IMG/VR virus record: IMGVR_UViG_3300023313_000021
Span: 1 to 34,022 of that record
Length of the DNA stretch: 34,022 nucleotides
From: a virus
Direction: 5' to 3' (one strand)
The notes beneath the pieces were generated by a model, which worked only from the letters and a program-made list of their open reading frames with translations, was not told the DNA's origin and did no database searches. The position numbers and the translations under genes are program-made. The first letter of the stretch is position 1, and each line of letters begins with the position of its first letter. Below are positions 22,245 to 30,084 of the stretch, in pieces.

Positions 22245-22415
22245 ATGTTAGAATTAATACAGACAATATGTTTAATAATCTTGGCAGGTGGTGTATTGCT
22301 GCATGAAGAGAGCTTTATTAGATCTAAGTTTAGGATGTTGTGGAATAGGAAAACCATATATGCTAATAAACTAAGAGCATTAAGAAATAAAGTTAGACTG
22401 TTCTTTAAGAAATGA
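22245..22415 (+). CDS. Small single-span membrane protein, 56 residues
   Basis: A 56-residue protein starting MLELIQTICLIILAGGVLL, an N-terminal membrane helix, followed by a very basic tail ('RSKFRMLWNRK', 'KLRALRNKVRLFFKK'). AAGGAGAG lies seven bases upstream, and its stop overlaps the DUF1353 start as ATGA. Function unknown. Coupling to a DUF1353 gene makes a lysis-related role worth testing. Confidence 0.6.
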   Translation: MLELIQTICLIILAGGVLLHEESFIRSKFRMLWNRKTIYANKLRALRNKVRLFFKK

Positions 22416-22774
22416 GCAGTTTTAAAGATCCAGCAATATTAATGGTGAGTGGAGAGTATTCGTTCACTGTTATTGATGGGTTTTCATATTACACTGATAT
22501 GTTTGGTGATAGGGAAATTATAAGTGTTCCTGATGGGTTTTGCACAGATGTAGCTAGCAGCCCTAAGATATTGTGGAGCATTATTCCAAGTATTGGGCTG
22601 TATACAAAGGCAGCTATAATGCACGACTACCTATATTCTTCTGGAAAATATGATAGGAAGAGTTGTGATAAGATGTTTTTAGAAGCTATGAAGATATTAG
22701 GTGTTGTGAAAGTTAAAAGAGAATTAATGTATTTAGCAGTTAGAATATTTGGTAAAAATAAGTTTAAGAAATAG
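22412..22774 (+). CDS. DUF1353 family protein
   Basis: A 120-residue protein that matches DUF1353 along its whole length: 'ISVPDGFCTDVASSPK' (38-53), 'GLYTKAAIMHDYLYSSGKYDR' (two adjacent family blocks, about 62-82) and 'KMFLEAMKILGV'. The conserved Asp/Ser and His-Asp residues suggest an enzyme. The family is common near lysis or tail genes in phages of Proteobacteria and has been suspected of cell-wall hydrolysis, but its role is not settled. It is the only candidate here for the missing endolysin. It is coupled to the upstream membrane protein and ends 13 bases before the terminase start. Confidence 0.75.
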   Translation: MSSFKDPAILMVSGEYSFTVIDGFSYYTDMFGDREIISVPDGFCTDVASSPKILWSIIPSIGLYTKAAIMHDYLYSSGKYDRKSCDKMFLEAMKILGVVKVKRELMYLAVRIFGKNKFKK

Positions 22775-22787
22775 AAACGGAGAAGAC

Positions 22788-24119
22788 GTGTCAGATAAGA
22801 AGAGTTTTTGGAGAATGGAAGAGCCTGTCATCGAATGGAGTGACGAGCTTCAAAAAGATGTTGTTGTTAAGGGTGGTATGTTCGATCACCAACGTAGAGT
22901 TTTTGAGAGTGAGTGCTTTTATAAACTTCTAGTTGGTGGGTATGGTGCCGGTAAAACAATGACGTGTGCGAAGAGGGCTATTAGCCTAGCCTTACATAAT
23001 TCACCATGTCCAATAATGGTTGTTAGCCCTTCTTATAGGATGGCCAAGGATACAGTTGTTATTACGATTAAAGAGCTTCTTGATGGACGTGGTATTGACT
23101 ATGAGTATAGAGTACAAGGACTAGAATTCATAATTAAGTATAAAGGGCTTATTGGAAACATCTGGGTGAGGAGTGGAGACAATCCTGACTCCCTAAAAGG
23201 GCCAAACTTGGCTGCTGCTCTGATAGATGAGCCTTTTGTTCAAGATATAGCAGTGTTTCAACAAATGATGGCTCGTGTTCGTCATCCTAGAGCAAAGAAA
23301 CTTGAAATAAGTATGTTTGGTACTCCTGAAGAACTAAATTGGGGATATGACATTGCTGAAGGTAAAGATAAGGACAAATATGACCTTGAAGTTATTAATG
23401 CTCCGTCATATGCCAATAAAGCCCTACCAAAGGAAATGATAGAAAACTTAACAGCTGGATATGACGAAAAGATGAAAGAAGCTTTCTTAGAAGGTAAGTT
23501 TGTCAACTTAAGCACCGGTCAAATATATTATGCGTTCGATAAAGAGCTACATGTAGGAGAATTCGATGTTCCTGCTGGTACAGAGCTTAGAGTTGGTATG
23601 GATTTTAACGTCAACCCTATGGCAGCTGTTATATTTTATGTCGAAGCCAATAAAGTATTTGTTGTTGAGCAAGTTGAGTTGGCAAATAGCAATACGGACT
23701 ATATGGCTAGTGTATTAAGAGAGAAGATAGCTAAATACAATCCTCAGCAAGCGTCTCAATGGATAAAATGCTACCCTGATCCAGCTGGTAGTGCTAGGAA
23801 GACGTCAGGGGCAATGGGTGAGTCTGATCACAGCATTCTGTCATCCAACCAACACAAATATAGTGTATTCTCAAATAGGAAAACCCTATCTATAAGAGAT
23901 TGTCAAAATGCTGTTAACGCAAAGTTTGCTGACAACTCTATTATTATTCACCCTAGATGCGAAAACTTAATACAGGGTTTTATTAGAGTGACGCATGAGA
24001 ATATGAATAGTGAGTCAAGCAAGAAACTTAATCACAGTATGGATGCTTTTAAATATCCTGTTCACTTCTTATATCCACTATCTGGTGGCAGAGCTGCTAA
24101 AAGAGCATGGCTCCGCTAG
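22788..24119 (+). CDS. terL: Terminase large subunit
   Basis: A 443-residue packaging motor. The GTG at 22788 is taken as start because TAGAAACGGAGA (22772-22783) gives a well-spaced site; the ATG at 22749 lies inside the DUF1353 gene. Walker A GGYGAGKT is at 50-57, Walker B 'ALIDE' ends at 148, and the nuclease domain begins at 'RVGMDFNVNP' (catalytic Asp 272), with the last acidic residue in 'NHSMDAFKYP' near the C-terminus. It translocates DNA into the prohead and cuts it. The gene order large before small subunit is reversed from the usual. Packaging mode (pac or cos) cannot be read here. Confidence 0.92.
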   Translation: MSDKKSFWRMEEPVIEWSDELQKDVVVKGGMFDHQRRVFESECFYKLLVGGYGAGKTMTCAKRAISLALHNSPCPIMVVSPSYRMAKDTVVITIKELLDGRGIDYEYRVQGLEFIIKYKGLIGNIWVRSGDNPDSLKGPNLAAALIDEPFVQDIAVFQQMMARVRHPRAKKLEISMFGTPEELNWGYDIAEGKDKDKYDLEVINAPSYANKALPKEMIENLTAGYDEKMKEAFLEGKFVNLSTGQIYYAFDKELHVGEFDVPAGTELRVGMDFNVNPMAAVIFYVEANKVFVVEQVELANSNTDYMASVLREKIAKYNPQQASQWIKCYPDPAGSARKTSGAMGESDHSILSSNQHKYSVFSNRKTLSIRDCQNAVNAKFADNSIIIHPRCENLIQGFIRVTHENMNSESSKKLNHSMDAFKYPVHFLYPLSGGRAAKRAWLR

Positions 24120-24151
24120 TATTTTAAATATTAAATAACGGAAGGTGATCA
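24118..24151 (+). promoter_or_regulatory. Late-type element before the small terminase gene
   Basis: AGTATTTTA (24118-24126) overlaps the terL stop codon and is followed by AATATTAAATAACGGAAG. Its first half is identical to the copy at 25752 (AGTATTTTAAATATTAAATA). Confidence 0.6.
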
Positions 24152-24526
24152 ATGGCAAAGAAGCTAACGCTAACAAAACAAAAAGCTAATAAAATTGCTA
24201 AATGTATCGAAGAGGGCAATTTCGTTGCCGTCGCATGCAGGCTTAATGGCGTAGATGGACAATTATTCTACTTGTGGCTTAGAGAAGCTCGTAAACCTGG
24301 TTGCAAACCTATCTACACTTATTTTCTAAACAAGATTGAAGAAGCTAAAGCAGAGTCCGAAGCTAGAGCTGTTGACTGCTTACGTACTATGGCTAGTAAG
24401 GATATTAGAGCATTACAATTTTATATGTCTAAGAGACATAGGGAAAGATGGGGAGATGTTGGGCATATTGAAGAAGACTTCTCTGAAGATCCTGAAAGTG
24501 GTGATATTGACGAGACATTCCTATGA
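24152..24526 (+). CDS. terS: Terminase small subunit-like protein
   Basis: A 124-residue basic helical protein. Residues 10-45 form a helix-turn-helix ('KIAKCIEEGNFVAVACRLNG', then 'FYLWLREAR'), followed by 'EEAKAESEARAVDCL' and 'LQFYMSKRHRERWGD', the pattern of HTH-type small terminases ('..Y.Wl..G...y..F...l..A.a.ae...v..i......aa...L.rR.perWg'). It would recognise phage DNA and present it to TerL. It lies after terL, has GGAAGG ahead of the ATG, and its stop overlaps a small basic peptide as ATGA. Confidence 0.75.
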   Translation: MAKKLTLTKQKANKIAKCIEEGNFVAVACRLNGVDGQLFYLWLREARKPGCKPIYTYFLNKIEEAKAESEARAVDCLRTMASKDIRALQFYMSKRHRERWGDVGHIEEDFSEDPESGDIDETFL

Positions 24527-24648
24527 GAACAAGGCTTAAGAGAACAAGCAAGCCTGCTGGTAGGAGCGGAAATAAGATTAGGAAACCTAAAGCTGAGTCA
24601 AAGAGAAGCTCAGCACTTAGGAAACTTGTAAGAAACAAAGGAGTATGA
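24523..24648 (+). CDS. Highly basic 41-residue peptide
   Basis: A 41-residue peptide in which 17 residues are Lys or Arg and only one is acidic ('MRTRLKRTSKPAGRSGNKIR'). It overlaps terS as ATGA, and the following gene starts two bases after its stop. Codons AGA/AGG/AAG dominate, as in neighbouring genes. It is too long and uninterrupted to dismiss, and could bind DNA during packaging or bind the capsid interior. No family is recognised. Confidence 0.5.
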   Translation: MRTRLKRTSKPAGRSGNKIRKPKAESKRSSALRKLVRNKGV

Positions 24649-24649
24649 G

Positions 24650-24838
24650 ATGAAAGTTATATTGGATATGAAAAGTGATTTAGATAGCGTAAGGCTTGGT
24701 GGCTTTGTATGGAATAAGGTTGATGGAAAGTTTGAAACATTCCTATCTGATGCTCAGTACAAAGAAGTTAAAGCTGGATATGGTGATATTGTAAATGCCG
24801 TAGTAGTTAAGAAGAAGAGAGCAAGGAAAGCGAAATAA
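24650..24838 (+). CDS. Small hypothetical virion-region protein
   Basis: A 62-residue protein starting MKVILDMKSDLDSVRLGG, with a beta-rich start, 'YGDIVNAVVVKK' near the end and a basic tail (KKKRARKAK). AAAGGAG lies nine bases upstream, and the next gene starts immediately after the stop. Family unknown. Position suggests head or neck assembly. Confidence 0.5.
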   Translation: MKVILDMKSDLDSVRLGGFVWNKVDGKFETFLSDAQYKEVKAGYGDIVNAVVVKKKRARKAK

Positions 24839-25324
24839 ATGGCATTCATAACATCAACTGACCTGGAATTATATATATCAGACCTCACTAAGTTTTACAG
24901 TGGGGCAAATGTAGGTAATATTGATATTCATATAGCAACAGCTGAAGGTTATGTTATGAGACATATTGAGACAGTGTGGTTTCCACAAGCTGCCCAAGAT
25001 TTTTATTTCTCAAACCAACAAACAAACCTAGCGTCAGCTGTTCCAATAATGGATCCAGCATTCCTCAACACTGATTTACTAAAAAACACGTTTATTTTCA
25101 GGGCTTTAGGATACAATATATGCCCTTCATTAATGAAGAGCTCTGATCCTACTATTGATAGCTTTGCTAGTAAGGGTGAGTACTTCAGAACAATGTTTGC
25201 TGATGAATTCGATAACGCTATGAATACATATTTATATGACTTCAATAAAGATGGCAATTTTAATAACAGAGATATAACACTATCACAGATAAACAAAAGA
25301 ACAATTAAGGCTAGACGAGGATGA
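24839..25324 (+). CDS. Head-tail connector (adaptor) protein
   Basis: A 161-residue protein starting 'MAFITSTDLELYISDLTKFY', followed by mostly helical sequence with 'EFDNAMNTYLYDFNKDGNFNN' (a DxDxNxN-like loop at about 136-145) and a basic end. Length, helical nature and position before the tail terminator fit the HK97 gp6-like/adaptor proteins that sit below the portal. Sequence similarity is weak, so the call rests mainly on synteny. The stop overlaps the next start as ATGA. Confidence 0.55.
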   Translation: MAFITSTDLELYISDLTKFYSGANVGNIDIHIATAEGYVMRHIETVWFPQAAQDFYFSNQQTNLASAVPIMDPAFLNTDLLKNTFIFRALGYNICPSLMKSSDPTIDSFASKGEYFRTMFADEFDNAMNTYLYDFNKDGNFNNRDITLSQINKRTIKARRG

Positions 25325-25749
25325 GCAAGAGAGAGGATATTTTCGTAGCGCTTGATATTGCTGTAGCCGCTATTCCTAGCGTTGTAAATACTACTAGGCA
25401 AATTAATATATTCGAAAACCTACCTGATGTAGCATTCCCTATTGTTCAAATATTAGATAATGGAGACAATAACGTTGGTGGTTGGACCAGTGGATTTATG
25501 TCTACAACTATAGATATTGATTTAAAGATTATTACTAAAGCAGAATATGCTACAAATGCTACAGATTTGAATGCTGTAGATAGCGATATTGTCGCAGCTC
25601 TAGCTAACAACCTTACGATGGGTGGATTGGTGGATGCTGTAAGGATAGAAGCAAGAGGAAATGATGATATCGAGCAGACATACCCATTCGTAGCAGTTAG
25701 CAGGAAATTACTTATTACTTATTCGGCACCTCTTACAAGTGGCCTCTAG
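25321..25749 (+). CDS. Tail terminator protein
   Basis: A 142-residue alpha/beta protein: an N-terminal helix ('REDIFVALDIAVAAI'), strands 'FPIVQILDNGD' and 'TTIDIDLKIITKA', a helix 'LNAVDSDIVAALANN', and a final strand 'FVAVSRKLLITYSA'. This is the fold pattern of tail terminator proteins that cap the tube and join it to the head. It is followed directly by the tail tube gene, the usual order. Overlap with the connector gene (ATGA) implies coupling. Confidence 0.65.
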   Translation: MSKREDIFVALDIAVAAIPSVVNTTRQINIFENLPDVAFPIVQILDNGDNNVGGWTSGFMSTTIDIDLKIITKAEYATNATDLNAVDSDIVAALANNLTMGGLVDAVRIEARGNDDIEQTYPFVAVSRKLLITYSAPLTSGL

Positions 25750-25751
25750 GT

Positions 25752-25783
25752 AGTATTTTAAATATTAAATAGGAGATAAAACA
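25752..25783 (+). promoter_or_regulatory. Late-type element before the tail tube gene
   Basis: AGTATTTTA (25752-25760) is followed by AATATTAAATAGGAGATAAA and then the ATG; the leader contains a strong AGGAG site. Confidence 0.6.
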
Positions 25784-26746
25784 ATGGCAAGTATTTTTGA
25801 CCGTCTATTACTAGTTAAGTCTGAAGTTACAAAGGGTGTAGACGCATTGCCTACAGCAGCAGACGCAATTAAGGTTTTGGACATCACACTAACACCAAAG
25901 ATTGACACAATTTTAAGGAAAACGGTAAGTCCTTTCATGGGTGAAGATCCTCATGCGATGGGTAAGCGTTCACTTGAGTTTAAGATTAAAGCAGAATTAA
26001 AAGGAAGCGGTACCCCAGGCGTTGCTGGTGAAGCTGATCCATTATTCTTGGCTTGTCAGCTTAAGAAGACAGTAACAGCAGCTGTAGCTGAAGTACTAGA
26101 TCCAATTACTGGAGCAGTAATAACCCCTGCAGTAGCAGGTAAAGTAGAATACACTCCAACGACTCGTACACCCACCCCTTGTACTATATATTTATATAAA
26201 GATGGTCAGTTGTGGACAGGTGTTGGAGCAGTTGGAACATTCGTATTGAACGGAGACATCGGAACCGCACTAGTTGCTGATATGACCTTCTCATGTAAGT
26301 GGACAGATCCTGTAGCAGCTACTATCCCAGCTAACCCTGTGTATGATACTACTGGACCAGCAGTTGCTTTGGAAACTTCAATAGTAAATGAAAACGGTAT
26401 TACAGTAAGAACAGGAACTTTCAACTTTGATAGAGGAAACAACGTTGTTGAGCATTATACAACTGGATATCATGAGTTTACAGTTGCTGATGCGGCACCA
26501 GTAATGAAGGTAACTAAAGACAGTGTTAGTACTACGGCTGAATGGCTTGCTCTTAAAAACGGCGATACCATCTCAATTGATGCTACATTTGGTGAAGTTG
26601 CTGGTAATCAGATCCAGATATTGGCTGCCAACTCTTATAGGATGACCATGAACTATGGCTTGAGACATGAGAAAGATATTATCGACGTAACATACAAAGC
26701 AGTACGTGTAAATGGCGATGATGAGTTTACAATCGTAGTTAAATAA
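25784..26746 (+). CDS. Major tail tube protein
   Basis: A 320-residue beta-rich protein. The opening 'MASIFDRLLLVKSEVTKGVD' with 'LDITLTPKIDTILRKTVSPF' shortly after is typical of siphophage tail tube proteins of Proteobacteria, as is a GSGTPGVAGEADPL loop near 74-87. It should polymerise into hexameric rings around the tape measure. It lies after the terminator gene and before the chaperones and is followed by a hairpin. Codon choice is more even than in neighbours (ACC, GGC, CGT occur), as in the capsid gene, consistent with high expression. Confidence 0.8.
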   Translation: MASIFDRLLLVKSEVTKGVDALPTAADAIKVLDITLTPKIDTILRKTVSPFMGEDPHAMGKRSLEFKIKAELKGSGTPGVAGEADPLFLACQLKKTVTAAVAEVLDPITGAVITPAVAGKVEYTPTTRTPTPCTIYLYKDGQLWTGVGAVGTFVLNGDIGTALVADMTFSCKWTDPVAATIPANPVYDTTGPAVALETSIVNENGITVRTGTFNFDRGNNVVEHYTTGYHEFTVADAAPVMKVTKDSVSTTAEWLALKNGDTISIDATFGEVAGNQIQILAANSYRMTMNYGLRHEKDIIDVTYKAVRVNGDDEFTIVVK

Positions 26747-26757
26747 GACTAAAATAG

Positions 26758-26797
26758 CTAAAATATACCCTGAGGATACGTCCTTGGGGTATTTTAG
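26758..26797 (+). terminator. Long hairpin between tube and chaperone genes, overlapping a late-type element
   Basis: CTAAAATA, CCC and AGGA pair with TCCT, GGG and TATTTTAG around TACG, with small bulges, forming a nearly symmetrical 40-nt stem-loop. It may terminate or attenuate the tube transcript. The 3' arm (GTATTTTA, 26789-26796) is also the core of the next late-type element, so terminator and promoter share bases. Confidence 0.65.
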
Positions 26798-26818
26798 TAT
26801 GTAGAAACGGAGAATATA
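26787..26818 (+). promoter_or_regulatory. Late-type element before the tail chaperone gene
   Basis: It has GTATTTTA and an exact TAGAAACGGAGA leading to the ATG at 26819. It is identical over 28 bases to the minus-strand copy at 17312-17339 before the methylase. Confidence 0.65.
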
Positions 26819-27154
26819 ATGATAAACTTAAGTTTAATTGCACAAACAGATAAAGTAGTTGATATTAACGGAACAAAAATAACAATAAGTGGTGTTGATC
26901 CAATGCTTCAGGTCGAGTTGGTTGAAAAATTAACTGATAGTGAAGACTTGGAAGCTAAGGATAGAATAGAAACATATAAGTTTATATTCTCTAAAGTCAT
27001 TACAAATGTAAATTACAAAGAAGTTAACTATAATGGTAGTGATTTCTTCAATATGTTAAGGATTACCGAGGACGCAACAATGACTTTTATGAACGATGCA
27101 GTAACTGAAGTTGTTAAATATGTATTCTTAACAGGTGAAGAAGAAAAAAAATAA
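26819..27154 (+). CDS. Tail assembly chaperone (G-type, unshifted product)
   Basis: A 111-residue acidic protein between tail tube and tape measure in function, analogous to lambda gpG. It starts MINLSLIAQTDKVVDING and has a helical C-terminal part ending GEEEKK. The last codons are GAA AAA AAA TAA, placing a canonical slippery heptamer A-AAA-AAA (27145-27151) directly before the stop. Most ribosomes stop here; some shift by -1 to make the longer GT product. Such chaperones bind and guide the tape measure during tail assembly and are absent from the finished virion. Confidence 0.8.
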   Translation: MINLSLIAQTDKVVDINGTKITISGVDPMLQVELVEKLTDSEDLEAKDRIETYKFIFSKVITNVNYKEVNYNGSDFFNMLRITEDATMTFMNDAVTEVVKYVFLTGEEEKK

Positions 27155-27447
27155 CCACCGCAGCTAAGGCGTTTTTTGCTGATCGTAGTTGCGGCAAGTG
27201 TCCATTAAGGATGTCAAAACCAAATAATTGTAGGAAAGAGCAAGATTGGAATATTGGTATAATAACCAAAGAGTGCCCTGTTCTTTCTCTTGAAGAACTC
27301 AATATTATGTTTAAACTTTGGGGTGATTACCATAAACACAGGATATATCCTCAGCCTGGTGGATATTTGTTTCAAAGTGTAAAGATACTTAGGGCTTTCA
27401 CTATTATTGATAGCGAGTTCGCAGAGTCTCAAGATAGAGGTGAATAG
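26819..27447 (+). CDS. Tail assembly chaperone (GT-type, -1 frameshift product)
   Basis: A -1 shift at A-AAA-AAA (27145-27151) continues with 'ITTAAKAFFADRSCGKCPLR' and runs to the stop at 27445-27447, giving 209 residues (111 + 98). The two frames differ by exactly -1 and the extension is open from the slip site on, as in lambda G/GT. The T part has four cysteines spaced CX2C-X9-C-X14-C, like a zinc-binding knot. The internal ATG at 27211 has no proper ribosome site, so the downstream frame is an extension and not a separate gene. Confidence 0.8.
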
Positions 27448-27476
27448 TATTTTACTAGTTAAACGAGGGATTAAAC
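27446..27476 (+). promoter_or_regulatory. Late-type element before the portal gene
   Basis: AGTATTTTA (27446-27454) overlaps the chaperone stop and is followed by a degenerate leader (GTTAAACGAGGG) before the GTG start at 27477. Confidence 0.55.
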
Positions 27477-29003
27477 GTGAATAGAGAAGAAGAGAAGAAA
27501 CTAGAAGCAATCCTTAAAGGCAATGCCTCATATAGAGAAAATAAGGAAAATTGGGAATTCTTATACGACAGCTATGTTGGTGGATTACAATTTGCTGATG
27601 GGGAATATCTCTCAAAACACACAAATGAAACTGAGTCAGATTTTAATGACAGAAAGAAACTATCAGCATATACAAACTTCGTTGAGCCACTAGTAAGACT
27701 CTATAGCTCATATATATTTAAAAGTGATATTAGGCGTGATGTAAATGGTGGAGCAGTATATTCAACTGCTATTGAAGAGATTAAGAATGACTTTAATCTT
27801 GAAGATATGGATAGCAACGATTTTATGGAAACCCTATCTAAAATGACAATGGTGTTTGGCAGGATGATCGTTGTTGTTGACGTACCGTTCTTTGAGGGGA
27901 CAAAAAGTTTAGAGCAGAGTATAAATGACAATACGCTTCCGTATTGTAAAATGTATCCGCCAACTAGTGTGGTTAACTTTAAACTATCACCTCCTGGACT
28001 AGGTAAACGAGAATTAGAAATGCTTGTCTTAAAAGAAGGTGAAGGTGATGATGATGAAACTGAATATTTTAAGATATGGACTAAGCAAGATTGGATGCTA
28101 ATTTCAAAAACAAAAGATAAAAAGAATAAGAAATCAAAACTAGCAATTGTAAAGACAGGTGAGAATAGAATTGGTAAGATACCAGCTATTAATATTGTAT
28201 ATAAGAGTGATATGTCTGCTGACTTTGATAGTGGAATTAGCTTTATTGAAGATATATCTGTTCTATCTAAAAAAATATACAACCTTGACTCAGCAGCTTA
28301 CGAGATAGTTGAAAGAGTTGGATTCCCTATGCTACAGGGTCCAGCAACGCCTGGAGATAGTAGTGATGTAACTATAGGTACAGGAAACGTATTATTGTAT
28401 GACGCAATGTCAGGGAATGGTGCCAAATTCGAATATCTAGAGCCAATAAATACAAGCTTACGTGAAATACTGTATTGGAGAAACCAGGTTGAGCAGGATA
28501 TTAGAAATATCTCTCATACTGTTGGTGTATCTATGGAAAAAGAAGCAGAGAGTGGAGCAGCCTTAGAAGCTAGGCTTCAGGGACTTCATAGTAATCTTGG
28601 ATCAATGTCTAAGAAGCTTGAGAAGACAGAGAAAAGTATATACGATTTAATAGGTTTATATTTGAACACAAACCTTGATCTGAAGATTGTTTATCCTAAA
28701 ACCTTCAATATTAGAGATTTGTCTCTTGATATTGATAACGCTATTAAGGCTAAGTCATTCCTTGACACTCCATTCTTCAACGAGCAACTAGAAGAAACAA
28801 TGACTGTTAAAGTATTATCTAATATTCAGACAGACGATAGCCTCTCTGATGATGATAAAGAGCGTATGCGCACAGAGATAGACGCTAAATATAATATTGA
28901 TGAAACTACCGAAGACGATGCTATAGAAGGAGATAAGAATAAAAATGAAACTAACATCACTAAGACAAGCATTGACACAAATAAAAACGACGTCAACAGC
29001 TGA
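27477..29003 (+). CDS. Portal protein, DUF4055-like
   Basis: A 508-residue protein beginning with a GTG codon behind GAGGG. The N-terminus ('ENKENWEFLYDSYVGGLQF', then 'FNDRKKLSAYTNFVEPLVRL') matches DUF4055-type phage portals. A central helix-rich stem with 'EQDIRNISHTVGV' and 'ESGAALEARLQGLHS' (about 340-375) is a common portal signature. The last 60 residues are acidic and Asn-rich and probably disordered. Twelve copies would form the vertex through which DNA is packaged. Unusually, it comes after the tail tube and chaperone genes and not beside terminase. Confidence 0.8.
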   Translation: MNREEEKKLEAILKGNASYRENKENWEFLYDSYVGGLQFADGEYLSKHTNETESDFNDRKKLSAYTNFVEPLVRLYSSYIFKSDIRRDVNGGAVYSTAIEEIKNDFNLEDMDSNDFMETLSKMTMVFGRMIVVVDVPFFEGTKSLEQSINDNTLPYCKMYPPTSVVNFKLSPPGLGKRELEMLVLKEGEGDDDETEYFKIWTKQDWMLISKTKDKKNKKSKLAIVKTGENRIGKIPAINIVYKSDMSADFDSGISFIEDISVLSKKIYNLDSAAYEIVERVGFPMLQGPATPGDSSDVTIGTGNVLLYDAMSGNGAKFEYLEPINTSLREILYWRNQVEQDIRNISHTVGVSMEKEAESGAALEARLQGLHSNLGSMSKKLEKTEKSIYDLIGLYLNTNLDLKIVYPKTFNIRDLSLDIDNAIKAKSFLDTPFFNEQLEETMTVKVLSNIQTDDSLSDDDKERMRTEIDAKYNIDETTEDDAIEGDKNKNETNITKTSIDTNKNDVNS

Positions 29004-29373
29004 AATAAATAAGGCTCTTAAATCAAGCGTTGAATATGCAGTTATAGACATAAAAGCTAAAACTGCTGCTGGAGTTGATGTAACAGGTTCAGCGTTTGCT
29101 CCTTATGCTGCTATGACTAAGAGACTTAAGAAAAGCAGTCATGTAAATCTTAAGCAGACAGGTAGGATGCTTAGGAGTATGAGGAGTAGCAAAAACGGAA
29201 AGATGTCATATAAAATAAAATTTACAGGCGCCGGTAGCAATAATGAAAAAGCCGATAAAGCAATGTCAGGATCCGGAAATAGACCAACTCGTGAATTCTT
29301 TGGAATATCACGTAAAACTAAGAACTTTTCAGCTAAAATGATGGAAAGAGCTGCTAAAAGAATGGTAAAGTAG
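28945..29373 (+). CDS. Neck/tail completion protein (virion morphogenesis type)
   Basis: A 142-residue basic protein that starts within the last 59 bases of the portal gene, behind GAAGGAG. It has 'KTAAGVDVTGSAFAPYAAM' (a 'D..G..f.py...t' motif), 'LKQTGRMLRSM', and 'RPTREFFGIS' near the C-terminus, as in the Mu gpG/HK97 gp10-like group of tail completion proteins, which help join head and tail. The order portal - completion - MuF-like - scaffold - capsid is a normal head-gene block, here moved as a unit. Confidence 0.65.
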   Translation: MKLTSLRQALTQIKTTSTAEINKALKSSVEYAVIDIKAKTAAGVDVTGSAFAPYAAMTKRLKKSSHVNLKQTGRMLRSMRSSKNGKMSYKIKFTGAGSNNEKADKAMSGSGNRPTREFFGISRKTKNFSAKMMERAAKRMVK

Positions 29374-29400
29374 TATTTTATCCGTAGAAACGGAGAAGAA
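29372..29400 (+). promoter_or_regulatory. Late-type element before the MuF-like gene
   Basis: AGTATTTTA (29372-29380), TCCG, then an exact TAGAAACGGAGA leads to a GTG start at 29401. It is one of the best-preserved copies. Confidence 0.65.
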
Positions 29401-30084
29401 GTGGAACTAAATACGATAGCAGATAACAACGAAAACTCATCAACAATATATGTTGGTTTGTTTATTTCTGCTGCTACAAGTATTATGATAGGTAGAAAAG
29501 ATGCCATTACAAAACTGTCATCAGCAGGCATTGATCTTAAAAGAAACCTATATAATATATATTCACCTACAGATAACATCCTATCAGCATCTAAGAAAAT
29601 ATGGGATAAAGCCGGTATTCCTGTTAGCTATTCAACTGAGGGAATATCAAAGAGTTTAGTTAGAGCATACAAAAAAGAGATAGACGCAATGATAGACGGC
29701 ATAGTTGGTAAACTAATAGAACAAAACATTGTATCTGGTGTTGCAATTGGTATTAATGAAACAATATCCATAGTCTCTGATGTTACCAGAAAGATGACAA
29801 GTAATATAAAATTACTTATGGGTGATTTCGTATATAGACTCAACGGAGCATATACAGCATTATTTGCTGAACTATCTAAAGTAGATAATTTTAAATATGA
29901 AGGACCTATAGATAATAAAAACAGAACATGGTGTGGAAGCCATGTTGGAAAGATATTGACTCTAGAACAAATTAAAGCTTGGAACAACTCAAGCTGGCAA
30001 GGCAAGATATCTGGCAATCCATTTGTATACCGTGGTGGATATAGGTGTCGGCATATTTTTATACCACATAAAGGAGAGAAGTAA
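29401..30084 (+). CDS. MuF-like minor head protein
   Basis: A 227-residue protein starting at GTG (29401) after TAGAAACGGAGA, the same start type as terL. The first 130 residues are helical; the C-terminal 70 carry the MuF pattern: 'YEGPIDNKNRTWCGSHVGKI', then 'TLEQIKAWNN' and 'FVYRGGYRCRHIFIP', with C and H residues that bind metal in the family. These minor head proteins are packaged in the capsid near the portal; some are fused to toxins, but none is seen here. The stop overlaps the scaffold start by one base (TAATG). Confidence 0.75.
   Translation: MELNTIADNNENSSTIYVGLFISAATSIMIGRKDAITKLSSAGIDLKRNLYNIYSPTDNILSASKKIWDKAGIPVSYSTEGISKSLVRAYKKEIDAMIDGIVGKLIEQNIVSGVAIGINETISIVSDVTRKMTSNIKLLMGDFVYRLNGAYTALFAELSKVDNFKYEGPIDNKNRTWCGSHVGKILTLEQIKAWNNSSWQGKISGNPFVYRGGYRCRHIFIPHKGEK

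Noticed and set aside
27211-27447. Separate 78-residue gene after the tail chaperone
   Set aside because: There is no usable ribosome site before the ATG, and the frame is open back to the slippery site in the -1 phase, so it is the T part of a frameshift product.
27701-28282. Long antisense open frames (also 2351-2833, 29139-29579, 32376-32873)
   Set aside because: They mirror strong sense genes, have low-complexity Ser/Leu/Ile translations and lack ribosome sites.
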